Shown here: piece by piece, positions 36,711 through 48,500 of the stretch | Layout: each line of letters starts with the position of its first letter | Position numbering within the stretch: position 1 is the first letter of the stretch | Source: Galbula dea | Lineage: Eukaryota > Chordata > Aves > Piciformes > Galbulidae | Assembly (NCBI GenBank): GCA_013399015.1 | Contig: VWZX01001678.1 | Coordinates: 967,505-1,031,504 of the forward strand | Reading direction: 5' to 3' | DNA: 64,000 nucleotides | Notes under the pieces: model-generated | The model's database searches: none | The model's input: the letters and a program-made list of their open reading frames with translations, nothing else | What the model was told of the DNA's origin: nothing | Made by a program: the position numbers and the translations under genes

Positions 36711-39700
36711 GTCAGCTCATGGTCTTGATCACTTGTAATACTTTGTAACAGTGAAATCACAGTGAGATGCTTGCAGAGCTAGTTACAAGCTAAACTTTGT
36801 GCCTAATTTACCTTGAAAGTACATTAATTCTTGAGGGGTTTTAAATGTATCTTTGATTGTAAACCTTATCCAATGCAACCAGTAGTGCTCATTCCATTAA
36901 GGTTTTGCTATCTGATGGTCAATCTCTGTGTATAATGTGTTTGCTTTAATAGATATCATTTTTTCAACAGTAAACTTCTTATGAAACAAAAAGGAAAATG
37001 TACTTGTTTAAATACAAAGTTGTTCAGAGCTTGCTCCATTGCTGTGTTTGTCCTACATGCCTTCTTCTGAAATGCTGTTTCAAAAGCTTGATTGAGAAAA
37101 AGGAGCTCCTCCTCCCATTTCATTAAGCATCATCACTTTTGCTGCCATAATCCACCTGACAGTGAATAGCGGGTACTTTGCATGCTAGCTGATAAACCTA
37201 AACTTTCATGCTTATAACTCTGGGGACAGCCAGAGAACTGACCTTTTCCTGATTCTCACTTCTAGGTCCATCTGTATTTTCCAGAGATTATGTCTAGGAA
37301 GATGATCATGATCTGAGGTTTCCCTATACAGCTTTGGATGTGTCCCTCCTGTGTTACCAAACCACAAGTGATCCGCTCCACATTTCACTTCGATGTGCTT
37401 CATATCTGAGAAATGGGCATCACATACTTGTCATGATAAAAAGATTGTTGAAGGATTGTTTAGGCCTTATCATCATTTGTTCCATAAAATAATCTCTTTC
37501 TGGAGCATTCTGACCTGAAACACTGACTCTTGTTTTCATCCAGCATCCAACAGGGATCAAGTCACCACACAGCAACAGGAAGACACTTAATCCTTTAGAG
37601 GTATGATGCAAAACAAGTATCAAATGCTTGATGATAAACAGAAAGCAGCAAGGCAGCTCTGACTTGCTACACAAGCAAATTCTTTTCTTTCCCCCTAGGG
37701 ATTTAACTCCCCCCTCAAAAACAGACTGGGTGGAGGCTGCTCTGAGTCTTCTGTTAGACCTTCAAAAGCAAACTCCCTTGTGGTTAGACCTTCTTCCTAA
37801 CGCTCATGTTCCTGCAATGTGCAAGACCCAAGTACATTTTTTTGACAGCTTTCTTAACAGGAGGAACTTTTATGTAGTAACAGTGTGTGCCTGAGCACAC
37901 CCTGGAACTTTGTCAGATGGCAGATGTTTAGAGGATAAGGAAGAAGGCCTTGCATGGACAGAACCAACTGCTTCAACTAGAGAAAAGGCTAAGAAGTTAC
38001 TGGATGCCAGAAAAATAGGAAAGACACTTTTTAAATATGCAAATGCATTTTATCCAGTACTCTTGAGTCAGCCACATGACAAAAAGTCTGTAACTAGTTT
38101 TTGTCAGTTCTGGTCCTCATAAAAAATACCTGTCATACCTTTCCAATACATTTTCTGCTCCTTCCCTGCAACCTGTCTTTAACTTCAGAATATAAAACCA
38201 AAATAAATCCAAGGTTCTGGTTCTAGCCTACAGGAACCTGTGTGCAATTAAAGGTTAAAACCTCATTTTCTGAAAAATCAAGAATATCCTGAGATAGAAA
38301 TAGTCCACAAGCTGCAGAATGATGATTTGATAAACCATCCCACCCATGATCAGTTATGCCCACCTAGTGTTCAGCAGCAAGCTTGACCTGTGTTTAATGG
38401 TTGACTCCAGCAAGAAATGAACTAGATGCTGATCATTTCTTTTTACTTCATGCTATCCCACCATATAGGCCTCTTTGATTTCAGCTCTACACTGCACTGA
38501 AATGGTGCGTTTGCTCTGGATCAGTGCAACTGTCAAAACAGAAAACTGCATTTGGTGCATATATTGACATATGTGAATGTGTAGGAATGTAATTAGCCAC
38601 CTCCTTTTTATAAACCTGACAAATATCCACCAGGACAGATGCTGCAATCAGCCAGTAAAATACATGTAAAAGAGAAGATTTTTTACTGTGTCCAGTTGTC
38701 CTATGAAAATCTTCAGTGGATGTCATACTTTCTTAAATGGAACTTCTGCAAAAGTCCTCAAGAACTACTCTGTACAGGTACCCCATGAAGTTCAACAAGG
38801 AGAACTGCAAAGTCCTGCACCTGAGTAACAACCACCCCATGCACCAGTATATGCTGGAGGAGGAGCTTAGCAGAAAAGAACCTGGGAGTCCTGGTGGACA
38901 CCAAGTTGAAAAAGAGCCACTGATGTGCTTCTGTGACAAAGGAGGTTGATGGTATCCTGGGCTGCATAAGGAGAAGCATTGCTGGCAGGGCAAGGGAAGT
39001 GATCCTTCCCCTCTACTCAGCACCTCAAGTGCTGTGTCCAGTCCTGGGCTCTCCAGTACAAAACAGACATGGACATACTGGTCAGAGTGTCCAGCAAAGG
39101 GCCATGAAGATGAAGGGACTGGAGCATCTCTCTAAGGAGGAAAGGCTGAGAGAGTTGTGGCTGTTCAGCCTGGAGAAGAGAAGGCTTATCTAAGATCTGT
39201 TAATGTAGATAATTATAACACTGAAGGGAGCGTGCGAAGTAACAGGACCAGAGGCCATGTGCACAAACTGAAACACAGGAGGCTCTGAACATCAGGAAAC
39301 ACTTTCTCACTGTGTGAGTGACTAAGCAGTGTCACAGGTTGGCAGGAAAGCTGTGGAGTCTTCCTTCCTTGGAGATACTGAAAAGCTGTCTGGACACGGT
39401 CCCGGGCAAGCAGCCTCAGGCCTGAGCAGGGGTTGGACCAGATAGCCTCCAGATGTCCCTGCCAAGCTCAGCCCTTACTGTGATTCTATGACACTTGCTT
39501 AATTATTTAGAATACGGGTTACTAAGCATTAGTGGAAATCAGAAGTACTGCGGTAGTGACTGCATGTACCCACCAGATGGCAGAAGCCAGCTGAGGTCCA
39601 GGCCCTCCCAACCTCTGACTGTTAACGCCCAAAGGCTGGACTACATTGTGTACACGGGACAGGGATACTGGGAGTCAGATAACTGGGAAACTCTACTCTC

Positions 39701-41300
39701 TAAAGGTCACTCTAAGAGCAGTCAAAGATTACTTTGATTTTGAAATTATCATCTTGGTAAAAGGAGAAAGAATGAACAAGGAAGATGAAAACACAGCTAC
39801 TTGTTCCCAACAATTCATTTGATCTTTTGGGTTTTGAACGCTGCTCAGCATATCTCCACTAAAAGCACACTGGAAAAAAATAAATACCTGACTGAACTTC
39901 ATATTAAAACAGAGCTGTTGAAGATAAAGGATTAAGTAATTTCAAATCAGCATCTGAAAAACAGGGAGTTAGGCACTTGTCAAGGCTTGCCAGTGCCATA
40001 GTTATTATCCAGACAAACCATTTTTTGTTCTTACTCTTTTCTTTTCAGTGTATCTGGTTCTGCATGAGTTCCTTCAGTGTTACTCTACCATATGCATGTT
40101 CACAAACCTGTGCATCACATTTTTTTCCTAGCAATCAAGCATTCGTCCATCTGAAATCCTTCAGGGGCTCAACTCAGGATGCACCCTTAGTACCCTCTCC
40201 TGACATGCTCTTCAACTAGGTTCCTTCTCATATGTAGAAGAAGCTGCCTCCAGATAAAGAGAAGCAATGTACACTCAATTACATGATATGCTAGCAAGCA
40301 GAGCAGTTATCAGAACATAAAAGACAGATTCAGTTCCCCCTGGAGGTGATCTGGACCCACTGCTGTGAAAATATTCCCCAGAAGTAGCTCCTGCCCTCAG
40401 AAGGTGCCTATGAACAGATCCCTGATATATGAAGCAGTCATTAGATACAAATCATCATTTACCCATAATGATTTCACACAAGTCTATGTTACAAAGCATG
40501 TGCCAGTGTAATTACAACCATAACTGCATCATGAGTGCCAGCACCTAATATAACTGCATTTAATTAAGGTGGTATGGGTTATTTGCTATGGGCTTTGCCA
40601 GTTCATTTCAGCTTGTATAAGGGACTCAGGATTACAAGGGAAAACAATGTATTTTGTTTAGTCTTACAGATAAAGAAAGAAACTTGTGGGTTTTTTCAGC
40701 TGTGCTATTTTCTGTGTTAAAAATGGAAAACACTCCCTGTTTGTAGTATCTATTACCAGTTCACTCAGTATGGAGCTATGTGAACATCTGGTCTGGGCTT
40801 AACAGTACACAGGAACCTTAAAAATTAATTTTGAGAGCTCTGATTAAACTTGCTGTTGTCCGTTTGTTCAGTGTTTTTGCACAGGAAGAACATGGATGTG
40901 ATAGGGGAAAGATGAAAAAAGGGAGATGGAGTAGAAAGCAGTATTTAGACAACAAAGTCAAACTGTACAAGCACACAAGAGCAGTTTAACACCTTTTCTC
41001 TCCCTGAACAATTTGAACCCTCTTCCTATTAACAAAGTGAAAGTGTTCAAAACGTTGCTAGAGGCCAGAAAAAACAGCTGCAACCACAGGTGGCAAAGAG
41101 TGAAAGGACTGAGAACTTCGTGCATCTGCACCTGCTCAGAAGCAAGGCAATGCCTCGCTCCTCGCTTCTTTTTAAGACCTCATGTATCACAGCCTGTGTA
41201 AGCTAGGCCAAACTCAGAAAACAGCTGAAAGGACACAGAGAGACTCTGAAAGACGGGAGGTCATGTCCCGGTCCTTCAGCATGTCTTAGTAAGCATGTTA
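36711..41300. other. CAP2-FAM8A1 intergenic region
   Basis: About 4.6 kb without a supported gene. It contains one CR1 copy (38775-39491). The remainder is AT-rich unique-looking sequence. Short ORFs show no family resemblance. Confidence 0.7.
38775..39491 (+). mobile_element. CR1 LINE fragment (RT C-terminal part to tail)
   Basis: It starts near ACCCCATGAAGTTCAACAAG and, across several frames, shows MKFNKENCKVLHLSNNHPMH, then RSIAGRAREVILPLYSAP and KEERLRELWLFSLEKRRL. It ends with CAGCCCTTACTGTGATTCTATG. About 715 bp, with multiple frameshifts and stops. It is an older copy, less like the CR1 tails elsewhere in the window, so probably another subfamily. Confidence 0.9.
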
Positions 41301-41958
41301 GAAGGAAGGGGATCATTATGGAAACGAAGACCCGCACAGAAGATGGAGACTCCCTTTCTATACCTCAGCACAACGCGCTGGAGCAGGTAACCGCGCCGCC
41401 CGAGGCCAGCTACGGAACCGGGGTTGGGGCTTCGGCTGAGAAGGATGACTTACTACCAGGGGGTGGATGGTAGAAAGGGTTAGGTCTGGGCCCGGGTTTG
41501 GGCCTAGGCCAGAGTCTGGACCCGGGGCGGGCCGAGCGCTGCCGCCGCTTCCTCTGAGGGGATCGCAGTTTCCCGCGCTGCCTCCGGGCGGCGGCTGAGG
41601 CAGAAACCTTAGAGTTCATGCTAACGAAAAAAAATTACATGCCTGCTCTGCGTACGCGGCCGCCGAGAGACCTCTGGAGAGCGCGAGCGGTACTGCGCAA
41701 CCCGCGCTCCGGGCGGCAGCTCTACCTCCAGGGCCCTGGGAACCGTCCTGGCCGAGCACGGCCCTGTTTCGGCGCTAGGCGCTACCACCTCGCAGAGGGG
41801 TGCAGGAAGGAGTCTGGTCCCTTCCCGGCCCAAGGGGGTTCGCTGGGGAAGTGGTACGCTCCGCGTCGAACTGCATGCCCGAAAGACTCCACCCCAGCTC
41901 CAACCGCTCCCCCCTTCCTTCTCCTCAGCGGGTGGGAGAGGCCACAGGCGTCGCCCCG

Positions 41959-41968
41959 GCGCATGCGC
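41959..41968. promoter_or_regulatory. Candidate NRF1 site
   Basis: GCGCATGCGC is a perfect palindromic NRF1 core located 31 bp before the chosen FAM8A1 ATG, inside the CpG island. Such sites are common near starts of housekeeping genes. Binding is inferred. Confidence 0.5.
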
Positions 41969-41998
41969 GTTGAGCGCGCCCGATCGGCGTCTGAGAGG

Positions 41999-42578
41999 AT
42001 GGAGGAGATGGCGGAGCGGGGAGCGGGCCGGGCTGGCGCTGGGGCGGCAGCCACAGCGGAGGGTGACAGCGTCGCCGGAGGGGAGGCCGCCGCAGCGGGG
42101 GCGCCGTCCTCGTCGCCCTCCTCTCCGGCGGCCGTCGGGGGCGAAGGCGGTGGGGCGAAGCCGCTGAGCGCGGCAGAGTACGCACGGCGGGTGCACCAAT
42201 GGCTCTGGGACTCGTACTGCGGGTATCTCAGCTGGCAGGGCTGCCTTCCCGCTCTCCTCGCCGCCTCTGCCGCCGCCTCCGCCGCTCCTGCCTCCGCCGC
42301 CGGCCCCGCTCGTGTCGCCACTCCGCCGCCCCCTCCCCCCTCCCCACCGCGGGCGGCAGCCGCCGCCGCCGCCCTCCANNNNNNNNNNNNNNNNNNNNNN
42401 NNNNNNNNNNTTCCGGCGCCACCCCACACGGCCACCGCCGGGCCGGTGCCCCGCGCCGCCGCTAGCCCCGCTTGGCCGGGAGCAGCGGGCAGGCTGGCCC
42501 CGCTGCCCAGGGCGGCGTCCAGCAGCGCCACCGGTACCAGCGGCAGCGGCGCCCCCAGGGAGACGGGGCGGCCGGCAG
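41999..42578 (+). CDS. FAM8A1: FAM8A1 exon 1 (interrupted by assembly gap)
   Basis: A GC-rich exon encodes the low-complexity N-terminus, the conserved Y-x-R-x-VH-x-WLW-x-SYCGYLSW block and, after the Ns, a Pro/Ala linker ending PRETGRPAG. The donor is GCAG|GTTTGT at 42579. The frame before and after the 32 Ns agrees. The same frame is open for 381 nt upstream of the ATG, so the start is chosen by Kozak context and family similarity. Confidence 0.9.
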
Positions 42579-45500
42579 GTTTGTGCGGGCGGGGGCCGGT
42601 CTGGGTCGCTTCGGGTGGGGAGGAAGGATCGGGCCTGGGCCGGCCGTTGACACTCGTAGGGAGGCGGCTGGCAGCGCCCGAGTGAGCCGTGTAGGGGTAC
42701 GCAGGGGGCGGAAGCCAGCGCCGCTGCCGCTGGGTTCCTGCGCTCAGCGCCTTCGGCCCCCTACGGAGGAAACGGCCTCTCGGGAGGGAAGCTTGGGGGG
42801 GGGAGTGTTTGCAACGTTGGGGGTCGCTGCTGACATGGGCGTGGAGCTGTGCCTTGTAAAAAGTGACAGCCCAAATACCTGGTTTGTAAATCCGGAGATT
42901 ACTCCATAAGCAAGTTCGGGAGGGTTGGCTTGTGTATATGCTTTATAGCTTCAGTGCTTGTAAGATGTTTTCAGGGATATGAGGCTTATTTTTTCCAATT
43001 CAATTTATTCTTGTGGTCGCAGGCTTGTATGATTCTAGCTTTATAAGTGGCCTGTTTTGGATGATGAAATCTAAACTAATTTTGTCAGTTTGGGGCTTTT
43101 GGTGCTCAAATGAAATCATTTTACTTCTCTGCTTCAGTTTAAGGAAAAACTGATTCTGTTAACATTATCTGGCAGGAGGGTTGGACTAGATGATCTGTTG
43201 AGGTCCCTTCCAACTCCTAACATTCTGTGTGTGTGATTCTTTAAAACAAGCTTACATTCCACAAGCTAGGGGCAGGACCTGAGATAAACAAGAGTCTGTT
43301 ACACTATAAATATTGAAGGTCTTACATAGCAGTGCTTCTGTTGATACTTGTTCAGGCATAAGACAAACTTGCTCTGATGACACTGGAGATAAAACCTGGA
43401 GCACAAACATTTCTTCACAAGTTGAGGAGCACCTGGGTGACATTGTCTAAATGTCTGAAAGCACCTTGAGTAATGGTGGAAAACCATGGAGCAGAAAACA
43501 TTGCTGAATTACTTTGGAGAAAAGCCAGATCTCCTTTCTTTCTGGTGGGCAAAGTACAGCGTGACAGATGTGTAATGTTATTTATAAGCTCGGTGCCTGG
43601 GTGTGAGGGGGAGAAAGCTTACTTGCTTTTTCTTTTGAAGGGAAGGGAGTCTAGCTTCTGAACTTGCTTCTTTCTTGTACTTTTGAGCAGAAGTTGTTTG
43701 AACAAGGTTATAACACAAAGTATTTTCTTTAATTGTGCCCTGATTCTGAGTTACAGATTGCTTGTAAACAGATATTGCAAGTCATTAAAAAAGAAGATAA
43801 GGACAAAGATCAGACTGAAATGGTTTGTGGATTTTTACTTAGTTCTTTAGGAGCTAGTTCCATATCTTAAAGGTAATTTAGGGCATGAATAGCATTTTAT
43901 GCTGCTGAACGTGATTATTCTGAATGCTAAATACTGACGCAACACTTGGCCTTCTTCAGGGAACTCTGTATGTGAGATAGTGATACAATTATAAACAAAG
44001 ACTATTGTACTGGTGCTTTGGCTCCAGACTGCAGATGGATGTATCTGGAACAGCTAAAGCGATTACAGTTCCTTCTTTTCTGCTGCAGATTATTGCCCAC
44101 ACAGCAGGCTTGGCAGGGCAGGGCAGAGATCCATCCCTAGGCTGCTGCAGCTTACAGCCCAGTCTGCTTACGTCAGCAGAAAGATGTGACAGCTTATGTT
44201 AATGTTACAGATTTAATACTGGGATGTCAGAAAGTGGTAACTGCCTCTTGCACTTCAGCCTGCCTGCAGGTGTGTGTCAGAGCACCAGCATGAACAGCAC
44301 TTTAGACAGTAGCAGGCTTTTTTGTGGACGGTTAAAGATGTTTCCTCCTTTTGTCCCTCTCTGCCTTACTGTAGGAGGTTACTGCTCTTCTGCAGGGCAA
44401 AAAGAGCATCCAAGCCTCAGCTGACTGGTGCAAACCCATGTTCGTTACTAGCTTGAAGTACAGTCCTGACTTTGAGCTGAGATGGATGCGTGTTGCATTT
44501 GGGTGTCCCTGGTGTACAAACAGTAACCCCTGGCAAAAGAATGGATTTCAGATTGGAGGAACATCTCACATCACTGCAGTGGAAATCTGCCAGAGTCTAA
44601 GGGTTGCCAAAGTTTCTTAATATCATGGAGTTTTAACATACACCCTAGCTACAAGAAAGACATTGAGGTGCTGGAACGTGTCCAAAGAAGGGTAATGAAG
44701 CTGGTGAAGGATTTAGAGCACAAATCTTCAGAGAAGCAGCTTAGGGAACTGGGGTTGTTTAGCCTGGCGAAAAGGAGGCTGAGGGGAGACCTCGCTCTCT
44801 GCAGCTACCTGAAGTTTTAGTGAGGTGAGGGTTGGTCTCTTCTCCCAAGTAACAAGTGATAGGACAAGAGGAAATGGCCTTAAGTAGTGCCAGGGAAGGT
44901 TTAGGTTGGATATTAGGAAAAATGTCTTCACTAAAAGATTTGTCAAGCCCTGGAACAGGCTGCTCAGGGAAGTGATGGAGTCACTGTCTCTGGAAGTGTT
45001 TAAAAAAATGTGTAGATACTTGTCAGTGCTGGGTTAAGGGACTTGATGATCTTAAGACATCTCTTCCAACCTTAATGATTCTGTGATTCTGTAACTGGAA
45101 TACTTCTTTTCTTAGCTTCACTTAGCTTTTTTCTTATTCAGGCATTGACTCTAATCTATTCAAATGAAACTGTGCCACTAGCGTCAACAAACATGCTCCT
45201 TTTAGCAGAGCTAATGAACCCTTGTATCTGGTGCTGTGTGCTCGAGCTGGGATTAGGAGATTGGATATGCTCCCTTCTGCTTTAGGTGAAGAATCTGTAA
45301 TTAGGATCAAATTGACAACTTGGACATGCCTTGACAATGAGAATTGAATCCACTTTAGCATGAAATACATAACAGTCATGCTCCTGGATAGTATCGGTGC
45401 AGAGTGATCAATAAAACAGGTGTGAAACAAAGACACACAAACCAAGGAATCTTAAATGAGAACTTGCTCTTAACTATTGTCACTGCTAGACAATAAAAGC

Positions 45501-48500
45501 ACCCACGTGCCATGGGCTTTCAGCTTTGCCTGCACAGTTTGTGAGCCCAGGGCTGGCAGTGGCAGTCTCAGCAGTTGAACTGTGGAGGCTTATTCTAAGT
45601 GAAATTTGATGATGTTTTTTGCAGTTGAAGAAAAGAAGGGTTTTCTCTCCTGTTCTCCTTTCTCTGTGTGTGGGTAGGCATTCTCAGGAACACTTGACAA
45701 ACCCAGTCACCGTTTCCCACTGGTGACATCTGGTAGTGTTTGGCTATTTCTAACTGAAGTTGTGATGCAAGTGCTTGCTGGTTTCATGGGACAGTCATGT
45801 TTGCCCTTTGGGAGATAAGAGGAGTAGATGGGTCCAGATGAAAATATTTTGCAACACTATTCCTTGGAAGCTTTCTAAGTTTTCTTTTGTTTTAATCAAC
45901 TGAGGTAGCATTAACAACAAAAGCTTGGAACTGTGACTGTTTATTTTGCCCCCATTTGCTAGCTCGTGGTAGGGCAGCATGCTGTCTTCTATTACAATAA
46001 GTAGTTTGTAAATGTCTCATATTTTATGACTGATATTTTCAAGACAAAATAGGCTGTGTTTTGCTTCTGGAAAGCTGGTACTCAGTACATGAGGAGCCTT
46101 GCTGCTGAGAGATAGAAGTTACAGTAGATCTTGTATGGAATTTTCCTTTTATCTGAACTCTCAGATTCACTGAAATCTGTTTCCTATGAGGCTGTTCTAG
46201 ATGAAATAACACAAAAATGGATGCATCTTCAGGGTACTTTGATTCTTTAGCAGGGCGAGATGTTGCCTGCAATCCTAATGATGAGGGACTGAGTTCTGAA
46301 AGAGTTTGATGTAATTTAAGAAGTTGTATAACTCAATTTAAACAATTCAGGTAATTTTTTATTGATACACTTTCAGAAGTTTTCTCAAAGCTGTGAGCTT
46401 GAGATCAAGATCTTGCTTATGCTCTTGCAGTGAGGTTAATGTCAAATGTTCTTTAGGTGACAGCATTACCTTTGTTAGTGAAGTAAGTCTGGGTAACATG
46501 AACTGTTTCTGTTGCAGGTCGGGAGTTCATTATCCCATCGCTGGCACACAGGTTCATAGCAGAGATGGTGGACTTTTTTATTCTCTTCTTTATAAAGGCA
46601 ACCATTGTTTTAAGTATTATGCACCTCAGTGGAATAAAGTAAGTAGAACAACTTAAAGCTTTGCTATGTACAGCTTTTAAGCTCTTCATGCTCTTTGAGG
46701 TGTCACGATGATATGTGGTATGCTTATGCATATGATGGCACTTAGTAACTGTCAGAAGCTGAGGAAAAAGCACCACTAGGTTAACTTTCAAATCACAGAC
46801 CAGTGCGGGGGTTGGAAGGGACCTTGGGAGAGCATCTAGTCCAACCCTCCTGCTAAAACAGGGTCACCCAGAGCAGGTTGGACAGGATTGTGCCCAGGTG
46901 GGGTTGGAATGTCTCTGCAGAAGGAGACTCCACAGTCTCTCTTGGCAGTGTCTGTGTGTGGTGTTCTGTGGGTTTGTTTCATTTTTTTAAACAGCCTTTA
47001 AAAATGGACTGGATCTGGCTGGGATGGAGTTAACTTTCTTCATACCATCTCCTGTCGTGCTGTGGTTCAGATGTGTGACCAAAACAATGCTAAACAGCAA
47101 CAACAAAATTTAGATCCTGCATTATCAGATATGTGTCTGTTTAAAATCCAGCCTGTCTGCTGGGAGTGCTGCCATGGTGCAGTCTTTACTGGGCTGCTCA
47201 AAGTTGGGTTTCTTAAAGTATGACTAAGCAGCATGTATATCAACTATACACTAGGCTGAAAGATTTGTAGTTTCATGTTTTTATACTCAGATGTAATAAT
47301 TTACCTCAAAGACTGTTCTTCCTTTATCTTCTTTAACTGTAGATATCTTATTCTGTAAGATTAGTTCCTCTGGGTTGGTCTGATTAGATGAGAGCTTGGT
47401 GTGGTCAGTAATTCCATTACTGTGCAAACACATTTCAAAATCCCAAGTTTTCTGCGAAGATCCTTCCTAGTGTTGACTGACTGTAAAACTTATAACTATA
47501 CAGGTGACATCTTCCAGTCACCTTAAACTGCTGCTTGAAAGGTGTGCGGAAGAGGGTCAAACTCAAGCCATAAACGTAATGTCCATCATCCATGTAAACC
47601 ATCAGTGGTTTTTGTTCAGATAAACATGCAATTAAAATTCCAAATTCAGTCACCAAAGCCTCCAACTCTGTCCTAACAGCTTGTGTTTCCACTTGGGTTT
47701 TAGTAAGCTGAGAATAATACAAAATGAAGTACTGGAAAAATCAGGGAGAAATAAATGTATCTTGCTTCTTTAGAGTAGTGAAGGTGATGGAAAGCAAAGG
47801 AATCTCTTTCAGTTACATTAAAGTATATTCAATATTACTGCTTTTGTAGGAGCCAGTAAGTTGCTTACAAGTAACTTCAGAGAAACATTCTGGTTTGTTG
47901 TTTTTTTTTTGGCTTGTGAGATATGGTCTGCTTGAGGTTAGGCTGAAGGGTTGTCATGAAAAAATACATCCTCACAGGGTCAGGACAGAGGCTTCAGGCC
48001 AAGGTTGTACTGAAGGGAAATGCAGCGTGTGCCACGCTATTTTCTTAGTTCCTTATCTTTTTCAATCTTTAAGTCTGAATAAAGAGGAGGGCAAGTGGTA
48101 GAAATCAGACAAGACTGTTTTGAAGTGGGACTGGAAATTTCTATGTGAGTAGTAATTCTTGCTTAGATGTGTGAGTGTAAACCTGTTCTATGTATGTCCA
48201 TTCCAGCTATCAGATGAGAATGTTAAATCTGTAGAGTTTATCTTGTGAAAATAAGCAGTTGACTCCAAACTGCTGGTCTGCATAGCTTTTGTCATGGTAG
48301 AGAGCTGAAGGCTTTAGTTGCTTTTAAGTTACTTTCCCTTCCATGCCAAGATGCCTCTGGAAGACCTTGGTGAGCAGTAAAGACTGCCAAGAATGAGGAG
48401 CCCTGAGCATGCAAAATTTGCTCTCCCTTGCTTGCTTAGGAACACTTGCAGCTGCTCCCTGGCATTTGTGGAGAAAAGTGCAACCTTTCCTTTCTCCCTT

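Larger units (their letters stand above)
41380..42830 (+). promoter_or_regulatory. FAM8A1: CpG-rich island / FAM8A1 promoter and first exon region
   Basis: Base composition shifts sharply from AT-rich flanks to GC-rich sequence dense in CpG, beginning near 41.38 kb and fading near 42.8 kb. It covers the FAM8A1 start codon and first exon. No TATA box is evident, as expected for a housekeeping CpG promoter. The exact transcription start cannot be placed from sequence. Confidence 0.8.
42579..46517 (+). other. FAM8A1: FAM8A1 intron 1, about 3.9 kb
   Basis: It begins in the CpG island and contains two plus-strand CR1 tails (43171-43240 and 44642-45093). The remainder has no recognisable gene. The acceptor TTCTGTTGCAG is strong. 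Confidence 0.85.

Noticed and set aside
41621..42653. Several long minus- and plus-strand ORFs (up to 268 codons) across the CpG island
   Set aside because: They are shadows in stop-poor GC-rich DNA overlapping FAM8A1 exon 1. They are Arg/Pro/Gly-rich, cross the Ns, and lack family motifs.
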